Assembly (NCBI GenBank): GCA_025350145.1
Contig: JANXYH010000070.1
Location: forward strand, 1 to 41,148
Length of the DNA stretch: 41,148 bases
DNA from: Burkholderiales bacterium
GTDB lineage: Bacteria > Pseudomonadota > Gammaproteobacteria > Burkholderiales > Burkholderiaceae_C
Reading direction: 5' to 3'
Shown in pieces: positions 1-6,761 of this stretch; the stretch's first letter is position 1, and the number at the start of each line of letters is the position of its first letter. Made by a program: the position numbers and the translations under genes. The notes beneath the pieces were generated by a model. The model had not been told where the DNA came from. It was given only the letters and a program-made list of their open reading frames with translations, and did no database searches.

Positions 1-8
1 GTCAGGGC

Positions 9-605
9 TCAGCGCGGACGCGACAACTGGAAGTCGAGGTGGCTGCGCACCGTCGGCCACTCGTCGGCGGTGATGCTGTAGACCACGGTGTCGCGCAACG
101 TGCCGTTGCTGGCGCGCTGGTGGTTGCGCAGGATGCCGTCCTGCTGCGCGCCCAGGCGCTCGATCGCACGCCGGCTCTGTTGGTTGAAGCGGTGGGTGCG
201 AAATTCGACCGCGATGCACTCCAGCGCCTCAAAGGCATGGGCCAGCAGCATGCGCTTGCACTCGGTGTTGAGCGGGCCGCGCTGGGCGCTGCTGGCGTAC
301 CAGGTCGAGCCGATCTCGAGCCGCTGCTGGGCGTTGTCGACGTTCATGTAGGTGGTCATGCCGACCACCCGGCCGGCGGCGTCAAAGACCGTGAACGGCA
401 GCATCGCGGCGGCGCGGTGCAGCCCCAGGCGGCGCTCGATCTCGGCGGCCATGCCCTCGGGTGATGGGATGGCGGTGTACCAGAGCTTCCAAAGCTCGCC
501 GTCACGGCTGGCCTCGCACAGCGCCTGGGCATGCTCGCTGCGCAGCAGTTCCAGCCGGGCATGCTGGCCCTGCAGGACGACGGGTTCGGTGATCTTGGCG
601 GGCAT
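9..605 (-). CDS. GNAT-family N-acetyltransferase (RimJ/RimL-like)
   Basis: The 198-residue protein resembles the RimJ/RimL type of GNAT acetyltransferase, which moves an acetyl group from acetyl-CoA to an amine. Typical features are the N-terminal 'VLQGQHARLELL' strand, a 'FTVFDAAGRVVGMTTYMNV' segment with the IGS(T)W strand near residue 98, and a C-terminal 'RFNQQSRRAIERLGAQQDGILRNH' stretch that matches the acyl-CoA-binding N-x-x-S-x-x-A-x-E-x-x-G region. The substrate cannot be read from sequence; it could be a small molecule, antibiotic or protein N-terminus. The gene is the last of a minus-strand run, 9 bp behind the small membrane protein, so it is probably co-transcribed with moxR. Its stop lies at the window edge, and the next gene is not visible. 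Confidence 0.85.
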   Translation of the reverse strand: MPAKITEPVVLQGQHARLELLRSEHAQALCEASRDGELWKLWYTAIPSPEGMAAEIERRLGLHRAAAMLPFTVFDAAGRVVGMTTYMNVDNAQQRLEIGSTWYASSAQRGPLNTECKRMLLAHAFEALECIAVEFRTHRFNQQSRRAIERLGAQQDGILRNHQRASNGTLRDTVVYSITADEWPTVRSHLDFQLSRPR

Positions 606-614
606 GGTTTGAGC

Positions 615-881
615 TCAGCGCGGCTGGCGCTGGCCGGCGCGCATGCGCTTGTAACGTTGGTCGGCGCGCATGCGCTTGTAACGCTGGGCGGCGAGCTTGC
701 CCAGCCCCAGACCAGCCAGGATGAACAGCAGGCCGAGCAGCGCCTGGCTGTCCCAGGCCGAGGCGGCGATGGCATCGAAGCCGCAGGCCTTGCCCAGTTG
801 CCAGCCGCCCAGCCCACCAGCGACGAAGGCCAGCGCGTCGGCCAGACCGGCCTCGAACTCAGCGCCCAAGTCCTGCGCCAT
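615..881 (-). CDS. small hypothetical membrane protein with a C-terminal nonapeptide duplication
   Basis: This 88-residue protein does not match a family I recognise. It has one clear hydrophobic stretch (about residues 47-62, 'ALLGLLFILAGLGLGKLAA') and a weaker glycine/alanine-rich one (about 14-30), followed by a strongly basic tail. The tail holds two consecutive copies of QRYKRMRA(D/G), produced by a 27-bp direct repeat (22 identical bases starting at 635 and 662). The basic end should stay in the cytoplasm. It lies 8 bp after moxR and 9 bp before the acetyltransferase gene, so an operon is likely. MoxR genes are usually followed by a von Willebrand A-domain gene; this small protein occupies that place instead. 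Coding status is supported by tight spacing, not by homology. Confidence 0.6.
   Translation of the reverse strand: MAQDLGAEFEAGLADALAFVAGGLGGWQLGKACGFDAIAASAWDSQALLGLLFILAGLGLGKLAAQRYKRMRADQRYKRMRAGQRQPR
635..683. repeat. 27-bp-period tandem duplication
   Basis: The 22-base unit beginning CGGCGCGCATGCG occurs at 635-656 and again at 662-683. It lies inside the small membrane protein gene and duplicates nine codons (QRYKRMRA plus D or G) without changing frame. The repeats are identical over 22 bases, which suggests a recent slippage duplication. Confidence 0.85.
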
Positions 882-889
882 CGTCGGCT

Positions 890-1732
890 TCAGCGGTTGT
901 GCCGCTGCATGAACACCAGCTTCTCGAACAGCGTCACGTCCTGCTCGTTCTTCAGCAGCGCGCCGACCAGCGGCGGCACCGCGACCTTGTCGTCCTTGCT
1001 CTGCAGCACTTCGAGCGGAATGTCCTCGGCCAGCAGCAGCTTCAGCCAGTCCAGCAACTCACTGGTGCTGGGCTTTTTTTTCAGGCCGGGCAGGTTGCGC
1101 ACGTCGTAGAAAGTCTTCATCGCCGCGGCCAGCAGCTCCTTCTTCAGCCCCGGGAAATGCACATCGACGATCTGCCGCATCGTCTCGGCGTCGGGGAACT
1201 TGATGTAGTGGAAGAAGCAGCGGCGCAGGAACGCGTCGGGCAGCTCTTTCTCGTTGTTCGAGGTGATGAACACCACCGGCCGGTGCCTGGCCTTGACCAG
1301 TTCATGGGTCTCGTAGACGTAGAACTCCATCCGGTCGAGCTCGCGCAGCAGGTCGTTGGGAAACTCGATGTCGGCCTTGTCGATCTCGTCGATCAGCAGC
1401 GCCAGCGGCTGGTCGGAGGTGAAGGCCTGCCAGAGCACGCCCTTGACGATGTAGTTGTGGATGTCTTTGACCCGTTCGTCGCCGAGCTGGCTGTCGCGCA
1501 GGCGGCTGACCGCGTCGTACTCGTACAGGCCCTGCTGCGCCTTGGTCGTGCTCTTGACATGCCACTGCAGCAGCGGCAGGTCCAGGGCCGCTGCAACTTC
1601 CTCGGCCAGCATGGTTTTGCCGGTGCCGGGCTCGCCCTTGACCAGCAGCGGGCGCTTCAAGGTGATGGCGGCATTGACCGCCAGCTTCAGGTCCTGGGTG
1701 GCGACGTAGTTGTCTGAACCTTGAAATTTCAT
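890..1732 (-). CDS. MoxR-family AAA+ ATPase
   Basis: The 280-residue protein is a MoxR-type AAA+ ATPase, a family that acts as a chaperone in metal-cofactor insertion and complex maturation. The Walker A motif GEPGTGKT is at residues 33-40, Walker B is in 'LALLIDEIDKAD' near residue 117, and sensor 1 is in 'VFITSNNEKELPDAFLRRCFFHYIKFP' with the arginine-finger pair. The open frame continues far upstream, but the conserved family start is MKFQGSDNY, so I use the ATG at 1732. The gene is divergent from the cytochrome c gene, a pairing that is common in Burkholderiales. The VWA/CoxE-like partner gene normally found next to it is not seen; a small membrane protein and a GNAT gene follow instead. 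Confidence 0.9.
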   Translation of the reverse strand: MKFQGSDNYVATQDLKLAVNAAITLKRPLLVKGEPGTGKTMLAEEVAAALDLPLLQWHVKSTTKAQQGLYEYDAVSRLRDSQLGDERVKDIHNYIVKGVLWQAFTSDQPLALLIDEIDKADIEFPNDLLRELDRMEFYVYETHELVKARHRPVVFITSNNEKELPDAFLRRCFFHYIKFPDAETMRQIVDVHFPGLKKELLAAAMKTFYDVRNLPGLKKKPSTSELLDWLKLLLAEDIPLEVLQSKDDKVAVPPLVGALLKNEQDVTLFEKLVFMQRHNR

Positions 1733-1836
1733 GGCGTTTGCGGGCGCTTGACCCGAGGCGGCAGGCCGATGGTCGGCCGGGGTTGAACGGCGGTCAAAGC
1801 AGGCCAATCGGGCGCTGCCAGCCGGGGCCGAGCCAG

Positions 1837-1857
1837 TATAAGGGTCGGTCCTATAAT
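1837..1857 (+). promoter_or_regulatory. putative promoter of the cytochrome c gene
   Basis: A perfect -10 hexamer TATAAT lies at 1852-1857 in the 207-bp gap between the divergent moxR and cytochrome c genes, with a second AT-rich box (TATAAG) at 1837-1842. No good TTGACA-like -35 is seen at 16-18 bp, so an activator or extended contacts may be needed. The 5' leader to the ATG at 1940 would be about 75 nt. This is motif reading only. Confidence 0.4.
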
Positions 1858-1939
1858 TGCGGTTTGCCCTGGACGGCGCTGCCCTGCACAGCCGCCCTGC
1901 ACCGCCGGGGCAGCCAAATCCACTACCTATCCCGTCACG

Positions 1940-2629
1940 ATGAAGACTGCTCTCACCCTGTTGCTGGCGATGGCCGGCGCATGTTCGGCCAGTTGGGCCG
2001 AGGACATCAAAGGCGACGCGGCACAAGGCGCGGGCAAGGCGGCGATGTGCATAGGCTGCCACGGCATCGTCGGCTACCAGGCCAGCTTTCCCGAGGTCTA
2101 CAAGGTGCCCAAGATCGCCGGCCAGGGCAGCAAGTACATCGCCTCGGCGCTGAACGCCTACGCCAAGGGCGACCGCAAGCACCCGACCATGCGCAGCATC
2201 GCCGGCTCCCTGAGCGAGCAAGACGTGGCCGACCTGTCGGCCTACTACGAGCAGCAGGGCAAGTCCGCCGCTGGCGAGGTGGCACCGGCGACGCTGGCCA
2301 TGCCGGTCCCCGACGTGCTGAAGGACCGCATGGCAGCCTGCGTGGCCTGCCACGGTGCCAACTTCTCGACCCCGCCGGACCCGAGCTTCCCGCGCCTGGC
2401 GGGCCAGCATGCCGACTACCTCTACGCCGCCTTGCGGGCCTACGAGACCGACGGCAACCCGCATGTCGGGCGCGCCAACGCCACCATGCGCGGGCAGTTG
2501 CTGCAAGAGGGCGACGCCAAGGCCAAGAAGAAGCTCAATTTCAGCAATGCCGAACTCAAGCAGGTGGCCAGCTACCTCAGCGAACTGCCTGGTGAGCTGA
2601 GGGTGGTGCCGCAATCGCGCTTTCGCTGA
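1940..2629 (+). CDS. dihaem cytochrome c, c4-like, periplasmic
   Basis: This 229-residue protein has a cleavable signal peptide ([20 protein letters not shown], cut near residue 20) and two class I haem-attachment motifs: CIGCH at 37-41 and CVACH near 134-138. The two halves each carry downstream methionines that could be axial ligands ('HPTMRSIAG' and 'NATMRGQL'), as in cytochrome c4. Such proteins shuttle electrons in the periplasm, for example from the bc1 complex to terminal oxidases. It is transcribed away from moxR and ends before a strong terminator, so it looks monocistronic. The cysteine at residue 15 lies in the signal sequence; a lipoprotein is less likely because there is no clear lipobox. 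Confidence 0.9.
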   Translation: MKTALTLLLAMAGACSASWAEDIKGDAAQGAGKAAMCIGCHGIVGYQASFPEVYKVPKIAGQGSKYIASALNAYAKGDRKHPTMRSIAGSLSEQDVADLSAYYEQQGKSAAGEVAPATLAMPVPDVLKDRMAACVACHGANFSTPPDPSFPRLAGQHADYLYAALRAYETDGNPHVGRANATMRGQLLQEGDAKAKKKLNFSNAELKQVASYLSELPGELRVVPQSRFR

Positions 2630-2669
2630 GCCTGCTGGCGCGGCCTGCGGGTCGCTGCGCACCGCCCAC

Positions 2670-2697
2670 CGCCGCTGTACACCAGCGGCGTTTTTTT
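2670..2697 (+). terminator. rho-independent terminator after cytochrome c
   Basis: An 8-bp perfect stem (CGCCGCTG / CAGCGGCG) with a 5-base loop is followed by seven T residues. It ends the cytochrome c transcript and insulates the promoter-like site that starts 12 bp further on. Confidence 0.9.
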
Positions 2698-2708
2698 GCC
2701 TGACGAAC

Positions 2709-2736
2709 TCAAGCCTGTGGTGGCGGGCGCCGATAT
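2709..2736 (+). promoter_or_regulatory. sigma-28 (FliA)-like promoter of the HD-GYP gene
   Basis: TCAAGCCT at 2709-2716 and GCCGATAT at 2729-2736 are separated by 12 bp. The same arrangement is found before the first flagellin (8500-8527) and fliD (10939-10966), with a close variant before fliS. It resembles the FliA consensus (TAAA, 15-16 bp, GCCGATAA). The ATG of the HD-GYP gene starts only 12 bases after the end of the -10 box, so the 5' leader would be just a few bases and no Shine-Dalgarno sequence is visible. The mRNA may be almost leaderless. Confidence 0.65.
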
Positions 2737-2747
2737 CGTCGGACACC

Positions 2748-4064
2748 ATGGCCGCGCGTGACCCCCAGCTCAAGAAGGTTCCGGTCGGCGATGTTCGCCT
2801 GGGCATGCACATCCACGCGCTTGAGGGTCCGTGGCTGGATCACCCGTTCTGGAAGACCCGTTTTGTGCTCACCGATACGGCCGATCTGGACAAATTGCGG
2901 CGCAGCCGCGTGACCGGTTGCTGGATCGATCTGGCGCGCGGGCTGGACGTGGCCGGCAGGTTTGTCGATGGCGGCAACTGCGGCGCCGCCAGCGGCTTGG
3001 CTGGGCCCGCTGTCAGCAGCAGCCAGGACACGGTCCATTCGCATTTGCAGCCGCTGCTGCCCAGGGCAGAGTCGCCAGCCGCAGCCGCAGCCGCTGCAGC
3101 GCCCAGGGTGTCGATGCGGGAGGAATTGCTGCAGGCCGCAGTGCTGTGCAATCAGGGCCGCGAGGCGGTGATTGAGATGTTTTCCCAGGCCCGCCTGGGC
3201 AAGGCGCTGGAGGCCGAGCGCTGCATGCCGCTGGTCAATGAGATCACACGCTCGGTCTACCGCAACCCGGGCGCGCTGGTCAGCCTGGCGCGGCTCAAGA
3301 CTGCCGACGACTACACCTACATGCACTCGGTGGCGGTCTGCGCCTTGATGGTTGCGCTGGGCCAGCAGATGGGCCTGGACGACGCCGAATGCCGCGACGC
3401 CGGCCTGGCCGGACTGCTGCACGACATGGGCAAGGCCGCGCTGCCGCTGGAGCTGTTGAACAAGCCCGGCAAGCTGACCGACGCCGAGTTCGCCATCGTC
3501 CGTACCCACCCGCAACGCGGCCACGAGATGCTGACCCAGGCCAAGGGCGTGAGCCAGCAGGTGCTGGACGTGGTGCTGCACCACCATGAGCGGATCGACG
3601 GCAAGGGCTATCCGGCTGGCCTGTCCGACGCCGCTCTGGCGCGCCACGTGCGCATGGCTGCGGTCTGCGATGTCTACGATGCGATCACCTCCAACCGGCC
3701 CTACAAGGCGGGCTGGGACCCGGCCGAATCGGTGGCCCGGATGGCCTCCTGGAAGGGCCACTTCTGCCCGGCGGTGTTCCGCGACTTCGTGCGCAGCGTG
3801 GGCATCTACCCGACCGGATCGCTGGTGCGGCTGGCGTCCGCGCGGCTGGCGGTGGTGCTGGAGCAAAATCCAGGTGCGCTGACCGCGCCCATCGTCAAGG
3901 TTTTTTACTCCATCAAGACCGGGCTGCCGATCTCGGCCCAGGTGCTGGACCTGTCGCGCCAGGGCGTTGACCGCATCGTCGACCGCGAGCCGCCCGGAAA
4001 TTGGAACTTTCCGCAGCTCGACAGCCTGTGGGCCGGCGACGCCGTGCCGCGCAAGCGCAGCTGA
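2748..4064 (+). CDS. HD-GYP domain protein (DUF3391 + HD-GYP), probable c-di-GMP phosphodiesterase
   Basis: The N-terminal ~110 residues are a DUF3391-type region ('[34 protein letters not shown]'), common in front of HD-GYP domains. An alanine-rich linker (about 105-120) follows, then a complete HD-GYP domain. The metal and catalytic signatures are intact: HDMGK at 225-229, and HHE at 278-280 followed by RIDGKGYP, the GYP motif. HD-GYP proteins hydrolyse c-di-GMP to pGpG or GMP in the cytoplasm. No membrane segment is visible. A sigma-28-like promoter directly in front suggests expression with late flagellar genes, where lowering c-di-GMP would favour swimming. The start is the first ATG after that promoter; it lacks an obvious ribosome binding site. 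Enzymatic activity is inferred from intact motifs. Confidence 0.88.
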   Translation: MAARDPQLKKVPVGDVRLGMHIHALEGPWLDHPFWKTRFVLTDTADLDKLRRSRVTGCWIDLARGLDVAGRFVDGGNCGAASGLAGPAVSSSQDTVHSHLQPLLPRAESPAAAAAAAAPRVSMREELLQAAVLCNQGREAVIEMFSQARLGKALEAERCMPLVNEITRSVYRNPGALVSLARLKTADDYTYMHSVAVCALMVALGQQMGLDDAECRDAGLAGLLHDMGKAALPLELLNKPGKLTDAEFAIVRTHPQRGHEMLTQAKGVSQQVLDVVLHHHERIDGKGYPAGLSDAALARHVRMAAVCDVYDAITSNRPYKAGWDPAESVARMASWKGHFCPAVFRDFVRSVGIYPTGSLVRLASARLAVVLEQNPGALTAPIVKVFYSIKTGLPISAQVLDLSRQGVDRIVDREPPGNWNFPQLDSLWAGDAVPRKRS

Positions 4065-4089
4065 GCGCCTGGCCCCGGGCGCGGCGCGC

Positions 4090-6396
4090 TCAGACCGGCA
4101 TCGGCTTCAGCCGTGCCAGCCACAAAGCGCTGGCGATCACGCTGACCGAGGACAGCGCCATCGCCATGCCGGCAAGCACCGGGCTGAGCAGGCCGAATGC
4201 CGCGAGCGCAATGCCGACGGTGTTGTAGGCAAAGGCCCAGAACAAGGTCTGGTGGATGCGCCTGAGGGTGGCGCGCGACAGCAGGATCGCCTGGACCAGG
4301 CCCATCGGATCGGCGCGCAGCAGGGTCAAGCCGGCGGCGTTGATGGCGATGTCGGTGCCGCCGCCCGCGTGCGCAATCGCGATGCCGACATCGGCCGCAG
4401 CCAGAGCTGGCGCGTCGTTGACGCCGTCGCCGACCATCGCCACCGGCCCGCCTGGATGCCGATCGTCGCCAGCGCGCAAGGCCGCGATCAGCCGCGCCTT
4501 GTCGGCCGGCAACACCTGGGCATGGACTTCGCGGATGCCGACTTGGTCGGCCAGCGCCTGGGCCGCACCTGGGTTGTCGCCGCTGACCAGCGCGACCCGC
4601 AGGCCCTGCTGCTGCAACCAGACCACCGCCTGCGCCGCGCCGGGCTTGACGGTGTCGCCAAAGGCCAGCAGGCCCAATGCCCTGCCTTGGTCGTCGGCCA
4701 GCCAGGAGACGCTGCGGCCGGCGGCCTGCCAGGCCTGCGCCTGGGGCAGGAAAGGCCCCAAGTCGACGCCCAGCTCGGCCATCCAGACCTGGCTGCCCAG
4801 GCGCAAGTGCCGAGCGCCGACCTGGCCCTCGATGCCGCGTCCGGGCACGGCGCGAAGGCCGCTGGCGCTGGGCAGGGCCAAGCCCGCCGCAGCCTGGGTC
4901 ACCGCCCGACCCAGCGGATGCTCACTGCCGCTCTGCAGCGCGGCGGCCAGCGCCAGCATGGCCTGTGAGCGCCCCCAGACCTGCCGCTTCGCGTCAGGCC
5001 CCCCCGAGGGGGCAAGGAAACTCGGGAGCGGCCCTTCGTTTCCTTGAGACCCCAGCGCGGGCGCTGCGACCTGGCCCAGCAGTTGCGGCTGGCCGCGGGT
5101 GAGCGTGCCGGTTTTGTCGAACGCCACGCTGCGCACGCCGCACAGGGCCACCAGGGCTTGCACATCGCGCACCAGGATGCCGCGCCGTGCCGCCATGCCA
5201 GTGGCGACCATCAGCGTCGCCGGGGTGGCCAGGCCAAGCGCGCAGGGGCAGGCGATCACCAGCACCGAGACGGCGTGGATCCAGGCCAGGGGCCATTCGC
5301 CCAGCCGCCAGGCCCAGACCAGCAGGGTCAACAGCGCCAGCAGCACAACCGCCGGGACGAAGATCTCGGCAACGCGGTCGACGGCGCGCTGGATGGCCGG
5401 CTTGCCGGCCTGGGCCGACTCGACCAGGGTCACGATCTGCGACAGCAGGCTGGTGTCGGCCAGCGCGGTGACGCGCAGCACCAGCAGGCCCTCGCCGTTG
5501 ACCGAGCCACCGACCACGGCCTGGCCCGCGCTGCGCGCCACCGGCAGGCTCTCGCCCGTCAGCAGCGATTCGTCGATCTGGCTGGCGCCCTCGACCACCA
5601 CGCCGTCGGCGGCCAGGCGCTCACCCGGGCGCACCACCACAAGGTCGCCCAGGCGCAGCGCGGCGCTGGGCAGGCGCGACTCGACGCCATCCCGGCGCAC
5701 GCTGGCGGTGTCTGGCCGCAAGGCCTGCAGCCCGCTCAGCGCCGCCAGGGTGCGCTGCTTGGCCCGCGCCTCCAGCCATTTGCCCAGCCGCACCAGGGTG
5801 ATGACCACCGCCGCGCTCTCGAAGTACAGCGCTGGCATGGCCGCGCTCTCGGCCGTCGGCGCTGGCATCGCCACCATGGCCGCACTGCGCCACCACAGGA
5901 CAACGCTCAGCCCATAGGCCGCCGCCGTGCCCAGCGCCACCAGAAGATCCATATTGCCGGCACCGGCCAGCACCGCCCTGGCACCGGCGCGGAAGAAGCG
6001 GCTGCCGAACCCCAGCATCACCGCCGTGGCCAGCAGCCACTGCCAGAGGGGCGGCAGCATCGGCAGTGGCAGGCCCAGACTTGCGCCGACCATCGGCACC
6101 AGCAGCGGCGCAGACAGCAGCGCCGCCAGTGCCACCTGCCAGCCGGGGTCGGTGTCGGCCGGCACCGCGCGTGGCTGGGCCGGCGTCTGGATCTCGGCGT
6201 GGTAGCCGGCCTTGCGCACCGCCTCGGTCAAGGCCTGCGGGTCGGGTTGGCCACCGACACTGGCCTGCGCCGTCGCCAGGTTGACATTGGCCTCGACTAC
6301 CCCCGGAACCTTGCGCAACACCCGCTCGACCCGGGCCACGCAACTGGCACAGGTCATGCCGTCGATGTTCAGCAGCAGCTTGGGGGTGGATGTCAT
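4090..6396 (-). CDS. copA: copper-translocating P1B-type ATPase
   Basis: The 768-residue protein is a Cu(I)-type P1B ATPase that exports copper across the inner membrane. It has one N-terminal heavy-metal domain (GMTCASC near residue 10), a TGES actuator motif, the membrane CPC motif at 383-385, the phosphorylation motif DKTGTLT with D427, the nucleotide-binding HP motif (SEHPLG, H493) and GDGVNDAP near 655. The longer open frame upstream is ignored: MTSTPKLLLNIDGMTC fits the family start. Between D427 and H493, about residues 450-474 ('GNEGPLPSFLAPSGGPDAKRQVWG') look foreign. They coincide with a palindromic, repeat-like DNA element that keeps the frame. The gene is divergent from a CopZ-like gene. 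A CueR-type regulator is not visible here. Confidence 0.92.
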   Translation of the reverse strand: MTSTPKLLLNIDGMTCASCVARVERVLRKVPGVVEANVNLATAQASVGGQPDPQALTEAVRKAGYHAEIQTPAQPRAVPADTDPGWQVALAALLSAPLLVPMVGASLGLPLPMLPPLWQWLLATAVMLGFGSRFFRAGARAVLAGAGNMDLLVALGTAAAYGLSVVLWWRSAAMVAMPAPTAESAAMPALYFESAAVVITLVRLGKWLEARAKQRTLAALSGLQALRPDTASVRRDGVESRLPSAALRLGDLVVVRPGERLAADGVVVEGASQIDESLLTGESLPVARSAGQAVVGGSVNGEGLLVLRVTALADTSLLSQIVTLVESAQAGKPAIQRAVDRVAEIFVPAVVLLALLTLLVWAWRLGEWPLAWIHAVSVLVIACPCALGLATPATLMVATGMAARRGILVRDVQALVALCGVRSVAFDKTGTLTRGQPQLLGQVAAPALGSQGNEGPLPSFLAPSGGPDAKRQVWGRSQAMLALAAALQSGSEHPLGRAVTQAAAGLALPSASGLRAVPGRGIEGQVGARHLRLGSQVWMAELGVDLGPFLPQAQAWQAAGRSVSWLADDQGRALGLLAFGDTVKPGAAQAVVWLQQQGLRVALVSGDNPGAAQALADQVGIREVHAQVLPADKARLIAALRAGDDRHPGGPVAMVGDGVNDAPALAAADVGIAIAHAGGGTDIAINAAGLTLLRADPMGLVQAILLSRATLRRIHQTLFWAFAYNTVGIALAAFGLLSPVLAGMAMALSSVSVIASALWLARLKPMPV
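4990..5047. repeat. palindromic repeat-like element inserted in frame within copA
   Basis: This segment contains a C-run/G-run palindrome (CCCCC at 5001-5005, GGGGG at 5008-5012) and a perfect 9-bp inverted repeat, CAAGGAAAC (5013-5021) with GTTTCCTTG (5038-5046). Similar C/G-palindrome elements are common between genes in Burkholderiales; this assignment is from memory, not a search. Here it is translated as about 20 residues in the nucleotide-binding region of CopA, in a loop before the HP motif. Confidence 0.6.
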
Positions 6397-6420
6397 GGTG
6401 GGGGGGATGCGGCCGTCTGG

Positions 6421-6478
6421 CCGGCAAGTGTGGCTTGGCACGCGATACTTCAAGGCCGATTCAAGCCTGACTTGCCGG
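6421..6478. promoter_or_regulatory. inverted repeat in the copA / copZ divergent intergenic region
   Basis: The 88-bp gap between copA and the CopZ-like gene holds a perfect 9-bp inverted repeat, CCGGCAAGT at 6421-6429 and ACTTGCCGG at 6470-6478, with 40 bp between the arms. The arms resemble halves of copper-responsive MerR-family (CueR) sites, but the spacing is far larger than the usual single CueR operator. It could be two half-operators for divergent promoters, or chance. No clear -35/-10 pair was found on either strand. Confidence 0.35.
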
Positions 6479-6484
6479 AGCGCC

Positions 6485-6679
6485 ATGATGATCGAGTTGA
6501 CCCTGCCGACGATGACCTGCGGCCACTGTGTGCGAACCGTGACCGAGACCATACAGCGGGTCGACAGTGCGGCCAGGCTGGTGGTGGATCTGCCCCACCA
6601 GCGCGTGCAGATCGAGTCGCTGCAACCCGTCCAGGTCTTTGCCCAGGCACTGGCCGACGAGGGCTACGCTGCGGCTTGA
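6485..6679 (+). CDS. copZ: CopZ-like heavy-metal-associated (HMA) metallochaperone
   Basis: This 64-residue protein is a single ferredoxin-like HMA domain with the metal-binding motif MTCGHC at residues 10-15. Proteins of this kind bind Cu(I) through the two cysteines and pass it to CopA. The beta-alpha-beta pattern is complete ('IELTLPTMTCGHCVRTVTETIQ', 'ARLVVDLPHQRVQIES', 'VFAQALADEGYAAA'). It is divergent from copA with 88 bp between starts, the typical context. Two consecutive ATG codons (6485 and 6488) could serve as start. Confidence 0.85.
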   Translation: MMIELTLPTMTCGHCVRTVTETIQRVDSAARLVVDLPHQRVQIESLQPVQVFAQALADEGYAAA

Positions 6680-6761
6680 GCCCAGCGGCGGGAATTCCCG
6701 CAGACCGGTGCAAGCCAGCGCTGCCTAAACTTTGCCGGTCCAAGCCCAACCGGCAACGCCC

